Source: Bacteroidales bacterium (lineage in GTDB: Bacteria > Bacteroidota > Bacteroidia > Bacteroidales > UBA932). Taken from it: a DNA stretch of 64,000 nt. Where the stretch lies: positions 18,000-81,999 of the forward strand of contig JAEEIQ010000018.1 in assembly GCA_016281435.1 (NCBI GenBank), read 5' to 3'. Under the pieces are notes generated by a model. It was not told the DNA's origin. It ran no database searches and saw nothing but the letters and a program-made list of their open reading frames with translations. Both the position numbers and the translations under genes were made by a program. This document shows positions 16,209 through 26,940 of this stretch, one piece after another. Within the stretch, counting starts at the first letter, position 1, and every line of letters begins with the position of its first letter.

Positions 16209-17491
16209 AAGCGTCCGGCCGCCTCCAGGGCCTGCGTCAGGTCTGCTATGATGTCATCCGGGTCCTCAAGGCCGACGCTGAAGCGCAGCTGGGCGGGATC
16301 TATGCCCGCATCGGCCAGTTGCTTGTCAGTCAGCTGGCGGTGCGTATGCGCGGCAGGATGCAGGATGCAGGTGTAGCAGTCGGCCACATGGGTCTCTATC
16401 GTAACCAGCTTCAGATGGTTCATGAAACGGCCGGCATACGCCTTGTCCCCGTCAAGGCAGAAAGCCATCACGCCGCAGCTTCCGTCCGGAAGATACTTCT
16501 TCTGGAGCGCGTGGTCGGGATTGCCTTCCAGTTCGGGATAGAAGACCCACTTGATTTCGGGACGGGTCTCGAGGAAGCGGGCTATCTTGAGCGCGCTCTC
16601 GTGGATATGCTTCATCCTGACCGCGAGAGTCTGGAGTCCGAGACCCAGGTAGAAGGCATTCTGCGGGCTCTGGATGGCCCCGAAATCGCGCATCAGCTGA
16701 GCCGTCGCCTTCGTGATATAGGCCAGCTTGCCGAATTTTTCAGTGTAGTTCGTGCCGTGATAAGTCGGATCCGGAGTGCAGAGCCCCGGGAACTTGTCAG
16801 CATGGGCCGTCCAGTCGAAATTGCCGCTGTCGACTATCGCGCCCCCGACCTGGACCCCATGTCCGTCCATGTATTTGGTCGTGGAATGGATCACGATATC
16901 GGCTCCCCACTCAAAGGGACGGCAGAATATGGGGGTCGGGAAGGTGTTGTCGATGATCAGCGGGACACCATGCCTGTGGGCGATACGGGCGAATTTCTCG
17001 ATATCGAGGACACGCACTCCTGGATTGGAAAGCGTCTCTCCGAAAACCAGCTTGGTGTTGGGACGGAAAGCCTTCTCGATTTCCTCATCCGGCGCATTCT
17101 GATCCACGAACGTGACTTCGATTCCCATCTTCCTGAAAGTGCTGGCGAAGAGGTTGAAAGTACCTCCGTAGATGCTTGCGGCGCTGATCATGTGGTCGCC
17201 CGCCTCACAGATGTTGAAGCAGGAGAAGAAACTCGCAGCCTGGCCGGAAGAGGTCAGCATCGCGGCAACTCCCCCCTCGAGGGCGGCGATCCTCGCCGCG
17301 ACCATGTCGTTGGTGGGATTCTGCAACCTCGTGTAGAAATAACCGTTGGACTCGAGATCGAAGAGCTTTCCCATCTCCTCCGAGGTGGAATATTTGAAAG
17401 TGGTGCTCTGGATTATGGGCATCTGTCTGGACTGCCCGTTGGCCGGCTCATATCCGGCCTGCACGCACAAGGTACCGATTTTCTTTTTCAT
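16205..17491 (-). CDS. metY: O-acetylhomoserine aminocarboxypropyltransferase (sulfhydrylase)
   Basis: 428-residue PLP enzyme of the Cys/Met metabolism family, converting O-acetylhomoserine and sulfide to homocysteine. The PLP lysine lies in HSTTKYMDGHG, and the phosphate-binding SSGQAA segment is near residue 81-86. The C-terminal HPAAHTHRQL and LRFSVGLEDPDD stretches are typical of direct-sulfhydrylation enzymes. Length and motifs match the long MetY subgroup. It overlaps both neighbours by four bases. Direct sulfhydrylation here would bypass cystathionine. Confidence 0.94.
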   Translation of the reverse strand: MKKKIGTLCVQAGYEPANGQSRQMPIIQSTTFKYSTSEEMGKLFDLESNGYFYTRLQNPTNDMVAARIAALEGGVAAMLTSSGQAASFFSCFNICEAGDHMISAASIYGGTFNLFASTFRKMGIEVTFVDQNAPDEEIEKAFRPNTKLVFGETLSNPGVRVLDIEKFARIAHRHGVPLIIDNTFPTPIFCRPFEWGADIVIHSTTKYMDGHGVQVGGAIVDSGNFDWTAHADKFPGLCTPDPTYHGTNYTEKFGKLAYITKATAQLMRDFGAIQSPQNAFYLGLGLQTLAVRMKHIHESALKIARFLETRPEIKWVFYPELEGNPDHALQKKYLPDGSCGVMAFCLDGDKAYAGRFMNHLKLVTIETHVADCYTCILHPAAHTHRQLTDKQLADAGIDPAQLRFSVGLEDPDDIIADLTQALEAAGRL

Positions 17492-18801
17492 CTTGAATGG
17501 TCTTTTTCAAATTCGGACATCCTTTCGTCAAGCACGTCGTACAATTCTTCCCTCATACGGCTCACGCAGGCCCGAACCCCTTGCTGGAGGCTTCCGGTAG
17601 TGGAAAGGCTGATGCTGCTGACTCCGTAATACATAAGCTCCAGGAGCAGCTGCTCCCCGCTCATCGAGCCATATCCCAGGGTGAAGAAGAAGCCGTCCCC
17701 GACCTTGCGGGTGACATCCCTGTCGTAAACCACGCGGAAACCGTGACGGCAGAAGATATCCTTCATCCTGGCTGCCCTTCTTTCATACTCTCGTGTATCC
17801 TCCACGAAATTAATGACTCCGTCGCAGGAAAGGTCCAGCATCCTGGCATAAGCATACTGCGTCGTGGCCGTGCAGCCGCTCGTTATCATATACAATATCG
17901 AAGCGGTGAGGGTCACTCCGAACACTCCGGCGTCGTGATACCGCTCCGCGAGCGAAGGGTACACCTTCCCATAAAGGGCATCCCCGATGCAGCACAGGGC
18001 TATACGCTGCCCGGCATAGCTGAATATCTTGGATGCGGACAGCATCAGGATATAGTTGTCGGTATAACGGGCGACGGTGGGCACGAACGGGGCTTCGAAC
18101 GGATGGCCGAGGTCCCTGCGGTAATCCATGCAGAAATATGCCAGGTCCTCCATGACGACGACATCGTACCTTTCAGCCAGCTCGCCTATCACCTTCAGTT
18201 CCTCTTCCTCGAGGCATATCCATGCCGGATTGTTGGGATTGGAATAGATGATCGCGGCTATGTCGCCTGCAGCCAGTTCGCTCTCCAGTTTTTCCCGGAG
18301 CCTGGCCGCCCCGCGGTACGGATGTATGTCGAATTCCTTCCATCCGATGCCAAGGACACGCAACTGCGATTTCTGGATGGGAAAGCCGGGATCGATGAAA
18401 AGGACCTTGTCCTTGCCAGGAATCCGCTGGGTGCAGGCAATGAATGCTCCGAAGGACGCGGCGACCGAGCCTGTCGTCGGCACGCACCCGCGCGGGGATA
18501 TGTCGATGTCGATGAACGCCTTGACGAAGCGGGAAGCGGCCTTCTTGAGCTCCGGGACACCTGCCGCGGCAGGGTACTGGGACCCTATCCCGCTATCCAG
18601 GGCCTTTTTCTCGGCCTCGATGCCGTAACGGTTCATCGGAAGCCCGGGAGAGCCCTGATCCATGCGTATGAAGGGTATGCCGGTCTTCTGCTCGAGCGAC
18701 TGGGCCACGAGAAGCACCTCCCCGATGGTCGCCTTCGACAGGTCGGCAACGCTCTGCTCCCTGCAGGTCTGCGCTACAAGTTCCTCGCTGAATATCCTCA
18801 T
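17488..18801 (-). CDS. PLP-dependent class I/II aminotransferase, substrate unknown
   Basis: 437 residues from MRIFSEELVA. The PLP lysine is in SASKIFSYAGQR, and SNPNNP and the tail arginine region (RACVSR) mark a fold-type I aminotransferase. A start six codons upstream exists, but the chosen ATG gives the same ATGA overlap with the ilvE stop seen throughout this operon. It sits between ilvE and metY, so it may transaminate a methionine or branched-chain related 2-oxo acid, or an aromatic one. Nothing in the sequence decides this. Family members in Bacteroidota are usually left as generic aminotransferases. Confidence 0.85.
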   Translation of the reverse strand: MRIFSEELVAQTCREQSVADLSKATIGEVLLVAQSLEQKTGIPFIRMDQGSPGLPMNRYGIEAEKKALDSGIGSQYPAAAGVPELKKAASRFVKAFIDIDISPRGCVPTTGSVAASFGAFIACTQRIPGKDKVLFIDPGFPIQKSQLRVLGIGWKEFDIHPYRGAARLREKLESELAAGDIAAIIYSNPNNPAWICLEEEELKVIGELAERYDVVVMEDLAYFCMDYRRDLGHPFEAPFVPTVARYTDNYILMLSASKIFSYAGQRIALCCIGDALYGKVYPSLAERYHDAGVFGVTLTASILYMITSGCTATTQYAYARMLDLSCDGVINFVEDTREYERRAARMKDIFCRHGFRVVYDRDVTRKVGDGFFFTLGYGSMSGEQLLLELMYYGVSSISLSTTGSLQQGVRACVSRMREELYDVLDERMSEFEKDHSR

Positions 18802-19838
18802 CCTTCGATATGATGGCACCAGCCGTGGATGTCCTCGGCCTCTCCGAACTGGACGGAGGTGATGGATTTGTAAAGCTTCGTGCAGACGGGACCGACCTTG
18901 CCGTCCTCCACGTAGCGGAAGGAGCGGCTGACCTTGTCTTCAGCCAGCACGGGCTTCATGTCTATATGCGACATCGGGGTGATCACGACGGCGGTGCCGC
19001 ATCCGGCCGCTTCGTCGAATTCGCCAAGTTCACCGACGGGGACGGGGCGCTTTTCAACCTTCATCCCGAGGTCGGCCGCGACCTCCTGCAGGGTCATGTT
19101 CGTGATCGAAGGCAGGACGCTGTCGGAAAGGGGCGTAACATAGGTATTACCCTTGATTCCGAAGAAGTTGGACGAGCCGAACTCATCCACGAATTCACGT
19201 GTGGCGGAATTCAGGTAGAGCAGTTCCGCATAGCCCTGCGCATGCGCGATGCGGTAAGGGACGAAGGTGCCGGCATAGTTGGCGCTCAGCTTGTAGGAAC
19301 CGGTTCCCTTCGGCGCGGCCCTGTCGTAGTCGCCTGGAATGACCGCGGCGGCGGAGCGAAGATGCGCTCCGTAATAAGAACCTGCGGGGGCGCACATCAC
19401 GGCCAGGACAGCCTCCGGGAAGGGTACTAGCTGCATCTGGGGATGCGGCGCGAAAAGGAGCGGCCTTATGTACATGGAAGCCTGATGGCCGTAAGGCGGC
19501 AGGAATTCGAGGTTGTTCTGCACGCAGAGTTCGCACATCTTGATGAACATCTCCTCCGACGGAACCGGTATGCCAAGGAACGAGGCGGAACGGGCCATGC
19601 GGGCCGCGTTCTTGTCCGGCCGGAACATGGCTATGCGTCCGTCCTTCTGGCGGAAAGCCTTGAGTCCCTCGAAGCAGGAAATCGCATAATGAAGGCCCTG
19701 GGTGAAGGGGTCGATCGTGAATGAGAAGACTTCGGTCAGTTCGATGTCCGACCATGCGCCGTCCTTGTAACGTGCCAGGACGACCGTCCTCGTGCGGTAG
19801 GCGTCAAAGCCCAATGAATCCCAATCTATCTGTGCCAT
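18798..19838 (-). CDS. ilvE: Branched-chain amino acid aminotransferase
   Basis: 346-residue fold-type IV PLP aminotransferase that catalyses the last step of valine, leucine and isoleucine synthesis with glutamate. The long eukaryotic-like BCAT subgroup is indicated by the N-terminal VFSFTIDPFTQGLHYAIS region, GTGSYKLSANYAG around the PLP lysine, and the GTAVVITPMSHI segment. It starts two bases after leuB and overlaps the next gene by four. No unusual feature. Confidence 0.95.
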   Translation of the reverse strand: MAQIDWDSLGFDAYRTRTVVLARYKDGAWSDIELTEVFSFTIDPFTQGLHYAISCFEGLKAFRQKDGRIAMFRPDKNAARMARSASFLGIPVPSEEMFIKMCELCVQNNLEFLPPYGHQASMYIRPLLFAPHPQMQLVPFPEAVLAVMCAPAGSYYGAHLRSAAAVIPGDYDRAAPKGTGSYKLSANYAGTFVPYRIAHAQGYAELLYLNSATREFVDEFGSSNFFGIKGNTYVTPLSDSVLPSITNMTLQEVAADLGMKVEKRPVPVGELGEFDEAAGCGTAVVITPMSHIDMKPVLAEDKVSRSFRYVEDGKVGPVCTKLYKSITSVQFGEAEDIHGWCHHIEG

Positions 19839-19840
19839 GA

Positions 19841-20899
19841 TTAAATATGTGCAGCGACCCAGTCACCCACCTCGGAAGTGGAATAAGCCTTTCCGCCGGC
19901 GGCCAGGTCTTCGGTTACTATATTGTTGTCTATGCTTGCGGCGACGGCCTTGCGTATGGCGCGTCCCTCATCCATCAGTCCGAAAGCGTACTCGAACATC
20001 ATCGCTGCCGACAGGATTGTCGCAAGGGGGTTGGCGATGTTCTTCCCGGCGGCCTGCGGATAGGAGCCGTGGATGGGCTCGTAAACTCCCGTATGCTCCC
20101 CTATCGAAGCCGAAGCCAGAAGGCCCATCGAACCGGTGATGCAGCTCGCCTCGTCCGTCAGGATGTCCCCGAAGGTATTCTCTGTCACAAGGACGTCGAA
20201 GAAACCGGGACAGCGTATGATCTGCATCGAAGCGTTGTCCACGAACATGTAGTCGGTCGTCACTTCCGGATACAGGGGCGCGATCTCGCGGGCCACCTGC
20301 CTCCACAGACGGGAAGACTCGAGCACGTTGGCCTTGTCCACGACGGTGACGTGCCTGCGTCGGCGCATGGCATACTCGTAGGCCAGTTTCAGGATACGCT
20401 CCACCTCGTAGCGGTGGTAGATGTTAGTGTCGAACGCGGTATCCCCGCCGTCCAGACGGCCCTTCTCCCCGAAATACATGCCGCCTGTCAGTTCCCTCAG
20501 GCACAGGAACTCGACACCTTCGACGAGTTCACGCTTGAGCGGGCTCTTGTCGACGAGGGAGTCGAAGGTCTCGACGGGACGAAGGTTGGCATAGAGGCCC
20601 AGTTTCTTGCGCATGGCGAGAAGACCCTGCTCGGGACGCACCTTTGCGGTGGGATCGTTGTCATACCTGGGGTCGCCAACGGCTCCGAAAAGCACGGCGT
20701 CGCTCTCGAGACAGGTCTTGAAAGTCTCCTCGGGGAACGGGTCCCCGCATTCGTCGATCGCGCAGGCCCCGACCTTGGCAAAGCTGTAGCTTATCTCGTG
20801 GCCGAAGCGCGCCGCGACGGCATCCACGACCTTGACGGCCTGTTCAACCACTTCCGGGCCGATGCCGTCACCCGGGAGTTTGGCAATCTTCAGTTTCAT
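19841..20899 (-). CDS. leuB: 3-isopropylmalate dehydrogenase
   Basis: 352 residues. It oxidatively decarboxylates 3-isopropylmalate to 2-oxoisocaproate with NAD, and could also act on 3-methylmalate made from citramalate. GDGIGPEV near the N-terminus, the arginine-rich [15 protein letters not shown] region with YFGEKGR, and the metal-binding DNASMQ and SFGD-type [10 protein letters not shown] segments are present. The ending [10 protein letters not shown] is intact. It overlaps the citramalate synthase gene by four bases, so the two are coupled. Confidence 0.95.
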   Translation of the reverse strand: MKLKIAKLPGDGIGPEVVEQAVKVVDAVAARFGHEISYSFAKVGACAIDECGDPFPEETFKTCLESDAVLFGAVGDPRYDNDPTAKVRPEQGLLAMRKKLGLYANLRPVETFDSLVDKSPLKRELVEGVEFLCLRELTGGMYFGEKGRLDGGDTAFDTNIYHRYEVERILKLAYEYAMRRRRHVTVVDKANVLESSRLWRQVAREIAPLYPEVTTDYMFVDNASMQIIRCPGFFDVLVTENTFGDILTDEASCITGSMGLLASASIGEHTGVYEPIHGSYPQAAGKNIANPLATILSAAMMFEYAFGLMDEGRAIRKAVAASIDNNIVTEDLAAGGKAYSTSEVGDWVAAHI

Positions 20900-22440
20900 C
20901 CTATCAGATTATCTTCTATTATGTTCAACATCTTTACAGTGGCCTTGATGGCCGCTTCGGTCTGGTCGGCGTCGAGGCCCCGGGTCTTGAGGCCGGAACC
21001 TTTCCAGTCCCAGCTGATCACGGTCTGCACGAGGGCATCCGTCTTGCCTCCCGGAGGGATGCTGACGGCATAGTCGGTCAGCCTGGGATGGGGCTTGCCG
21101 AGCTTGTCATAAACCTTCCAGAGGGCCTTCATGAAGGCGTCGTACTGACCGGCCCCGGAAGATACTTCCTCGTATTCGTTTCCGTCTATGCTGATGCGTA
21201 TGGTTGCAACCGGACGCATCTTGCGCGTAAGTTGCAAGGAATAATTGACGACTTTGATCCGGTCCGCGCCTTTGGTGAATTCCCCTTTCAGCACATCGGA
21301 AATGATGTACGGGAGGTCCTCCGTCGTGACGGTCTCTTTCCTGTCCCCAAGCTCGACAACCCTTTCGGTCACCAGCCTGATCTGCTCCGGAGTCAGCTTT
21401 ATGCCGAGCTCATCGAGGTTCTTCGCGACGCTGGCCTTGCCGGAAGTTTTCCCGAGTGCATATTTGCGCACACGGCCGAAACGTTCCGGCATGAGGGCGT
21501 TCTCGTACAGGCCGCCCTTGCTGTCCCCGTCGGCATGGATTCCTGCGCTTTGCGTGAAGACGGCCTCGCCCACGACAGGCTTGTTCTCCGGAATCCGTAT
21601 GCCGGAAATCCCGGCCACATAGCCGCAGACATGCGAGAGGGCCTTCTCCTGTATGGAATTATGCAGATGCAGGTGGTCGTTCAGCATGGCCACGACGGAA
21701 GCCAGCGGAGTGTTGCCGCTGCGCTCCCCGAGCCCGTTCACGGTGACATGCACTCCCCTTGCGCCGGCTTTCAGGGCCGCCATCGTATTGGCCACCGCCA
21801 GATCGTAATCGTTGTGGCCGTGGAAATCGAAATGCAGCCCGGGATAGCGGGCGGTCATACGGCTTACGTACTCGGACGCGCTATCCGGATTGAGGACACC
21901 GAGGGTGTCGGGAAGAAGGAAACGACGTATCGGTAGTCCGGCAAGACTGTCCAACAAGCCATACACGTACTCAGGGGATGAAGCCATACCGTTGGACCAG
22001 TCCTCGAGGTAGAGATTGACCGTCATTCCCTTTGAGACTGCCGTCCCGACGGCTTTCACGATATCACCGGCGTGCTGCTCCGGCGTCTTCCCCAGCTGGC
22101 ACTGAAGATGCCGGAGGGACCCCTTCGCAAGCAGGTTGATAACCCTGCCGCCCGCCTCGAAGATCCAGTCTATGCTGCGGGTTTCATCTATGAACCCGAG
22201 GGCTTCGACCCTGTCCAGGCAGCCGGCTTCCCGGGCCCAGGCGCATATCTTGGAGAAAGCCTTGAGTTCACCGGCGGAGACGCGGGCGGAGGCCGCCTCG
22301 ATGCGGTCGACCTTCAGCTCCTCGAGCAGCAGCCGCGCAATGGAGAGTTTCTCTTCATCATTGAAGGAAACGCCCGCGGTCTGCTCCCCGTCGCGCAGGG
22401 TCGTGTCGAGGATCTCAATATGTCTTGCGTCCTTTTTCAA
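20896..22440 (-). CDS. cimA: (R)-citramalate synthase, Leptospira CimA type
   Basis: 514-residue DRE-TIM metallolyase-superfamily synthase condensing acetyl-CoA with a 2-oxo acid. [10 protein letters not shown] at 11-20 and GHNDYD are the metal/acid-binding motifs, and a C-terminal regulatory domain (about 390-514) includes IPPGGKTDA. From memory it aligns almost gaplessly with Leptospira interrogans citramalate synthase, including Arg16, Asp17, Leu81, Leu104 and Tyr144, the reported pyruvate pocket. It is much less like the true LeuA four genes upstream. So the product should be citramalate, leading through LeuCD and LeuB to 2-oxobutyrate and isoleucine. Its start lies 26 bases inside leuD. 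An isopropylmalate synthase role remains possible. Confidence 0.85.
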   Translation of the reverse strand: MKKDARHIEILDTTLRDGEQTAGVSFNDEEKLSIARLLLEELKVDRIEAASARVSAGELKAFSKICAWAREAGCLDRVEALGFIDETRSIDWIFEAGGRVINLLAKGSLRHLQCQLGKTPEQHAGDIVKAVGTAVSKGMTVNLYLEDWSNGMASSPEYVYGLLDSLAGLPIRRFLLPDTLGVLNPDSASEYVSRMTARYPGLHFDFHGHNDYDLAVANTMAALKAGARGVHVTVNGLGERSGNTPLASVVAMLNDHLHLHNSIQEKALSHVCGYVAGISGIRIPENKPVVGEAVFTQSAGIHADGDSKGGLYENALMPERFGRVRKYALGKTSGKASVAKNLDELGIKLTPEQIRLVTERVVELGDRKETVTTEDLPYIISDVLKGEFTKGADRIKVVNYSLQLTRKMRPVATIRISIDGNEYEEVSSGAGQYDAFMKALWKVYDKLGKPHPRLTDYAVSIPPGGKTDALVQTVISWDWKGSGLKTRGLDADQTEAAIKATVKMLNIIEDNLIG

Positions 22441-23017
22441 AAGCTTCTATCTTGTCTTTGTTCTGCAGAAGATAGTCGATGTCGTCGAGAGCGTTCTGCA
22501 GGCAATATTTCTTATAACCCGATATCGGGAAAGACTCGCTCCTGCCGGTTGCGAGATTCGTTACGGTCTGCGCCGGAAGGTCAATGCGGACCCGTGTGGA
22601 CGGGTCGGCGGCGATGCTCGCGTGCAGTTCGGAAAGGAAAGCCTCCGAGACGGTCACGGGCAGGACGAAATTGTTCAGCTCATTGTTGCGGTGGATATCG
22701 GCGAATGAACTGGCTATCACGGCCCTGAAGCCATAGCCGGCTATGGCCCAGGCGGCATGCTCGCGGCTGGATCCGGAACCGAAGTTCTTCCCGGCCACGA
22801 GGATGCAGCCCCCGTAGCGGGGATCGTTCAGCACGAACCCTTCCTTCGGGCGGCCGTCCGAATCATATCTCCAGTCGCAGAAAAGATTATCTCCGAAGAA
22901 CTTCTCGTCCCTAGTCGTCGCCTTCAGGAAGCGGGCCGGGATTATCTGGTCCGTGTCCACGTTGTCGGCCGGCAGCGGAACGCACCGGCTCTCCAGTATG
23001 TCGAATTTCTGTTTCAT
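22415..23017 (-). CDS. leuD: 3-isopropylmalate dehydratase small subunit
   Basis: 200 residues, the swivel domain of the LeuCD aconitase-type isomerase. The signatures [14 protein letters not shown] (about 19-32) and the [13 protein letters not shown] loop, which shapes substrate choice, are clear. It overlaps leuC by four bases at its start and cimA by 26 bases at its end. LeuCD in organisms with citramalate synthase also converts citramalate to 3-methylmalate, which the neighbour suggests here. Confidence 0.96.
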   Translation of the reverse strand: MKQKFDILESRCVPLPADNVDTDQIIPARFLKATTRDEKFFGDNLFCDWRYDSDGRPKEGFVLNDPRYGGCILVAGKNFGSGSSREHAAWAIAGYGFRAVIASSFADIHRNNELNNFVLPVTVSEAFLSELHASIAADPSTRVRIDLPAQTVTNLATGRSESFPISGYKKYCLQNALDDIDYLLQNKDKIEAFEKGRKTY

Positions 23018-24381
23018 AGCAATTCTCTTGGATCGATCACTTTGCCCGTGACGGCGGCAGCCGCTGCGGTCAGGGGGCTTGCAAGCATCGTCCGCGCGCC
23101 GGGCCCCTGACGTCCTTCGAAATTGCGGTTGCTCGTCGAAACGGAATACTTCCCGGCAGGTATCTTGTCGTCGTTCATGGCAAGGCAGGCGGAACAGCCG
23201 GGCTGGCGTATCTCGAAGCCCGCCTCGGCAAGGACCTTGTCAAGACCCTCGGAGGCTATCTGGCGGCTGACGGCCCAGGAGCCGGGCACAAGCCAGGCAG
23301 TCACTCCCGGAGCCTTGCGGCGGCCTTTCACCACGGAAGCGAAAGCGCGGAAATCCTCTATGCGCCCGTTGGTGCAGGCACCGAGGAACACATAATCGAC
23401 GGGATGGCCGAGCAGGGACTGTCCAGCCTCGAATCCCATGTAGTCCAAGGCCTTGCGCGGAGTGTCCGCGGGAATGGTCCCGTCCACGGGCATGCCCTGG
23501 CCGGGATTGGTGCCGTACGTTATCATGGGACGAATGTCGGCCGCGTCGAAGACCAATTCCTTGTCGAAGACGGCGTCGTCGCCGCTCTTCAAGGTCTTCC
23601 AGTATTCGACGGCCTTGTCCCATTCTTCTCCCTTGGGAGCGTACTGGCGGCCTTTCAGATACTCGAAAGTGGTCTCGTCAGGAGCGATGAAGCCCCCGCG
23701 TGCGCCCATTTCGATAGAAAGGTTGCTAAGCGTGAGCCGGCCTTCCATGGAAAGGGACCGTACGGCCGAACCCCTGTACTCGATGAAATACCCGGTAGCG
23801 CCGGAAGTAGTGATCTTCATCATGAGGTACAGGGCCATATCCTTGGCTGTCACACCCTTGCCGAGTTCTCCCTCGATGCGTATGCTCATCGACATGGGCT
23901 TCTTCTGCAGTATGCACTGGGAAGCGAGCACCATCTCCACTTCGGAGGTGCCGATTCCGAACGCGACCGCTCCCATGGCCCCGTGCGTGGAAGTATGCGA
24001 ATCGCCGCAGACTATGGTCATCCCGGGCAGGGAAAGCCCTTTTTCGGGTCCTACGACGTGGATGATCCCGTTATCGGGACTCATCATGCCGTAATATGTG
24101 AGACCGAACTCCGCGGCGTTGCGCTCGAGCGCATCGACCTGGGCTTTCGAAAGCGGCTCGGTGATGGGCTTGTCCTGGTCATGGGTCGGGGTGTTGTGGT
24201 CCGGCATGCAGAATATGCGCTCGGGCCGCAGGCACCTGATCCCTCTGGAACGAAGTCCGTCGAATGCCTGCGGAGATGTGACCTCATGACAGTACAGCCT
24301 GTCGATATAAAGCTGCTGCGGGCCGTCTTCCAGCACGGAAACGACGTGCGAATCCCATATCTTGTCGAAGAGGGTGTTCAT
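23014..24381 (-). CDS. leuC: 3-isopropylmalate dehydratase large subunit
   Basis: 455-residue aconitase-family subunit holding the catalytic 4Fe-4S cluster. The cluster cysteines lie in [14 protein letters not shown] and in the GCSACLAMN pair near the C-terminus. HVVGPEKG and [13 protein letters not shown] near residue 105-130 are the other signatures. It overlaps the leuA stop by one base (TGATG) and leuD by four, so the subunits are translated together. Standard length. Confidence 0.96.
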   Translation of the reverse strand: MNTLFDKIWDSHVVSVLEDGPQQLYIDRLYCHEVTSPQAFDGLRSRGIRCLRPERIFCMPDHNTPTHDQDKPITEPLSKAQVDALERNAAEFGLTYYGMMSPDNGIIHVVGPEKGLSLPGMTIVCGDSHTSTHGAMGAVAFGIGTSEVEMVLASQCILQKKPMSMSIRIEGELGKGVTAKDMALYLMMKITTSGATGYFIEYRGSAVRSLSMEGRLTLSNLSIEMGARGGFIAPDETTFEYLKGRQYAPKGEEWDKAVEYWKTLKSGDDAVFDKELVFDAADIRPMITYGTNPGQGMPVDGTIPADTPRKALDYMGFEAGQSLLGHPVDYVFLGACTNGRIEDFRAFASVVKGRRKAPGVTAWLVPGSWAVSRQIASEGLDKVLAEAGFEIRQPGCSACLAMNDDKIPAGKYSVSTSNRNFEGRQGPGARTMLASPLTAAAAAVTGKVIDPRELL

Positions 24382-25880
24382 CAGTCCTTGAATTTGTTTA
24401 TACAGTCAATGTAAGCTTCGACCGAGCCCGTCACGATATCGGTGTTGGCGCCGAACCCGTAATACACGTGGCCGTCGTATTCGACCTGCATATGCACCTT
24501 CGCCACGTCGTCGGAACCCTTCGTGATGTTCTGTATCGTGAATTCCTTGATAGTCATATGGCGCTTGATGATGCACTTGAGGGCATTGATGGCCGCATCC
24601 ACGGGGCCGTTTCCGACCGAAGCAGCCTCGAACTTCTCCCCTGCGATGTCGACTCCGATGCTCGCAATGGGCCTGACGCCCACGCCGCTGGTGACCTGGA
24701 GATAATCGAGTTTCAGATGGTGGTTGCTGCTCCTTTCCGCGCCGGCGAGGACGAGAAGGTCGTCGTCATTGACTTCCTTCTTCTTGTCGGCTATCTTGAG
24801 GAACTCCTGGTATATCCGGTCGAGCTTCTCATCCTCCACCTTGATGCCGAGAGTCTCCAGGCGGGTCTTCAGCGCGGCGCGGCCGCTGCGGGCCGTCAGC
24901 ACTATGGAATTGCCGTCCAGGCCTATGTCCACGGGATCGATGATCTCGTACGTGGTCATGTTCTTGATCACTCCGTCCTGGTGGATTCCGGATGAATGCG
25001 CGAAGGCGTTGCGGCCGACGATGGCCTTGTTCGCCTGTACGGGCATGTTCATCAGACTCGAGACCGTACGGCTGAGCGGCCATATCTTCTGGGTCTTGAT
25101 GTTGGTGTCCAACTGGATGTCGTTGTGGCACTTGAGTATCATGACAATCTCCTCGAGCGCTGTGTTACCGGCCCTTTCGCCAACGCCGTTGATAGTGACC
25201 TCGCACTGGCGCGCGCCGTTCAGCAGGCCTGCCATCGTATTGGCCGTGGCCATGCCGAGGTCATTGTGGCAATGGGTGGATATTATCGCGTTCTCTATGC
25301 CGTCCACGTGGTCGCAGAGGTACTTGATCTTCGCCCCGTACTCCGCCGGCAGGCAATAGCCCGTCGTGTCCGGGATGTTGACCACGGTAGCCCCGGCCTT
25401 GATCACGGATTCGATGACCCTGGCCAGATACTCGTTGTCGGTACGCCCGGCGTCCTCGGCGTAGAATTCCACGTCGTCGACATATTTCCTGGCATACTTT
25501 ACGGCCTTGACGGCACGCTCGAGTATCTCCTCCCGGTTCGAGTTGAACTTGTACTTTATATGGGTGTCGGATGTGCCGATCCCGGTGTGGATCCTCTTGT
25601 GCTTGGCGTAGCGGAGGGCTTCGACGGCGACGTCTATGTCCTTCTCCACGGCGCGGCTCAGGGCGCATATCGTCGGCCATGTGACGGCCTTCGATATCTC
25701 CACGACCGAATTGAAGTCACCCGGACTCGAGATCGGGAATCCGGCCTCGATGACATCCACGCCGAGCTCCTCGAGGGCTTTCGCCACCTGGATCTTCTCG
25801 ACGGTGTTTAGCTGGCAGCCGGGGACCTGTTCCCCGTCGCGGAGGGTCGTGTCGAATATAAATACCCGGTTGTTGTCCAT
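24381..25880 (-). CDS. leuA: 2-isopropylmalate synthase
   Basis: 499 residues. It condenses acetyl-CoA and 2-oxoisovalerate in the first committed step of leucine synthesis. [13 protein letters not shown] near residue 9-21, the [10 protein letters not shown] segment typical of Leu[10 protein letters not shown] and the [14 protein letters not shown] motif are present. The C-terminal LeuA allosteric domain (about 385-499) is complete, so leucine feedback is expected. It lies six bases after ilvC and overlaps leuC by one base. Together with cimA this gives the operon two related synthases with different oxo-acid substrates. Confidence 0.95.
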   Translation of the reverse strand: MDNNRVFIFDTTLRDGEQVPGCQLNTVEKIQVAKALEELGVDVIEAGFPISSPGDFNSVVEISKAVTWPTICALSRAVEKDIDVAVEALRYAKHKRIHTGIGTSDTHIKYKFNSNREEILERAVKAVKYARKYVDDVEFYAEDAGRTDNEYLARVIESVIKAGATVVNIPDTTGYCLPAEYGAKIKYLCDHVDGIENAIISTHCHNDLGMATANTMAGLLNGARQCEVTINGVGERAGNTALEEIVMILKCHNDIQLDTNIKTQKIWPLSRTVSSLMNMPVQANKAIVGRNAFAHSSGIHQDGVIKNMTTYEIIDPVDIGLDGNSIVLTARSGRAALKTRLETLGIKVEDEKLDRIYQEFLKIADKKKEVNDDDLLVLAGAERSSNHHLKLDYLQVTSGVGVRPIASIGVDIAGEKFEAASVGNGPVDAAINALKCIIKRHMTIKEFTIQNITKGSDDVAKVHMQVEYDGHVYYGFGANTDIVTGSVEAYIDCINKFKD

Positions 25881-25886
25881 AAAAAA

Positions 25887-26936
25887 TTACTTCTTGTTGT
25901 TTTCGGGACGGAGTGCACGTACGGTGACGGCGGTGCGCCACATTTCGCTTTCGCGGAGCGCCTTCAGTTCCTTCTCGAGACCTTCGCGGTAGTCGGGCTT
26001 GCTGTTGGCGTCTATGGAAATCTGGGCCTCATTGCCGCTCTTGACGCTGGCATAAAGCTTCTGGACGACGGGCTTGATGGCATCGTGGAAGGGTCCCATC
26101 CAGTCGAGGGCACCCCTCTGGGCGGTAGTGGAGCAGTTGGCGTACATCCAGTCCATGCCCTTTGCGGCGAACAGGGGCATCAGGGACTGCGTCAGCTCCT
26201 CGACAGTCTCGTTGAAGGCTTCGGAAGGGGTATGGCCGTTCTCGCGCAGCACCTCGTACTGGGCGGAAAGCAGGCCCTGGATGGCTCCCATGAGGGATCC
26301 GCGCTCACCGGTCAGGTCGGAAGTGGCCTCGCGCTGGAAGGTGGTCTCGAAGAGATAACCCGAGCCGATTCCTATCCCGAGTGCAATGGTATTCTGCATC
26401 GCCTTGCCGGACACATCCTGGTAGACGGCATAGGAGGAATTGATTCCGCGGCCCTCGAGATAGAGGGAACGGACCGTGGCTCCGGAACCCTTCGGGGCTA
26501 CCATGATGACGTCAATGTCCTTGGGAGGGACACAGCCTGTGCGGTCATTCCAGGTGATGGCGAACCCGTGGGAGAAATAAAGGGTCTTGCCGGGCGTCAG
26601 GTACTTCTTGATCACAGGCCACACGCTCATCACGGCAGCGTCAGAAAGCAGGCACATAACGATGTCACCCTTGTCGCAGGCCTCTTCGATGCCGAAGAGC
26701 GTCTCTCCGGGCACCCAGCCGTCCGCGATGGCCTTCTCGTAGGTCTTTCCGGGACGCTGGCCGACTATCACCTTGAACCCGTTGTCCCTGAGGTTGAGGG
26801 ACTGACCGGGGCCCTGGACGCCGTAGCCGATGACGGCTATAGTCTTGCCTTTCAGTGTCTCACGCGCCATTTCAAGCGTAAACTCATCGCGGGTCACGAC
26901 ATTCTCTTCGACTCCGCCAAAATTCATTTTTGCCAT
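25887..26936 (-). CDS. ilvC: Ketol-acid reductoisomerase
   Basis: 349 residues, class I length. The Rossmann motif GYGVQGPGQSLNLRDNG is followed by a basic GQRPGKTYEKA loop suggesting NADPH use. The metal site and helical C-terminal domain are present (APKGSGATVRSLY, the DLTGERGSLMG acidic cluster, and the ETVEELTQSL helix). It isomerises and reduces acetolactate or acetohydroxybutyrate to the dihydroxy acid. Gaps are four bases to ilvN and six to leuA. Confidence 0.96.
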   Translation of the reverse strand: MAKMNFGGVEENVVTRDEFTLEMARETLKGKTIAVIGYGVQGPGQSLNLRDNGFKVIVGQRPGKTYEKAIADGWVPGETLFGIEEACDKGDIVMCLLSDAAVMSVWPVIKKYLTPGKTLYFSHGFAITWNDRTGCVPPKDIDVIMVAPKGSGATVRSLYLEGRGINSSYAVYQDVSGKAMQNTIALGIGIGSGYLFETTFQREATSDLTGERGSLMGAIQGLLSAQYEVLRENGHTPSEAFNETVEELTQSLMPLFAAKGMDWMYANCSTTAQRGALDWMGPFHDAIKPVVQKLYASVKSGNEAQISIDANSKPDYREGLEKELKALRESEMWRTAVTVRALRPENNKK

Positions 26937-26940
26937 AATC

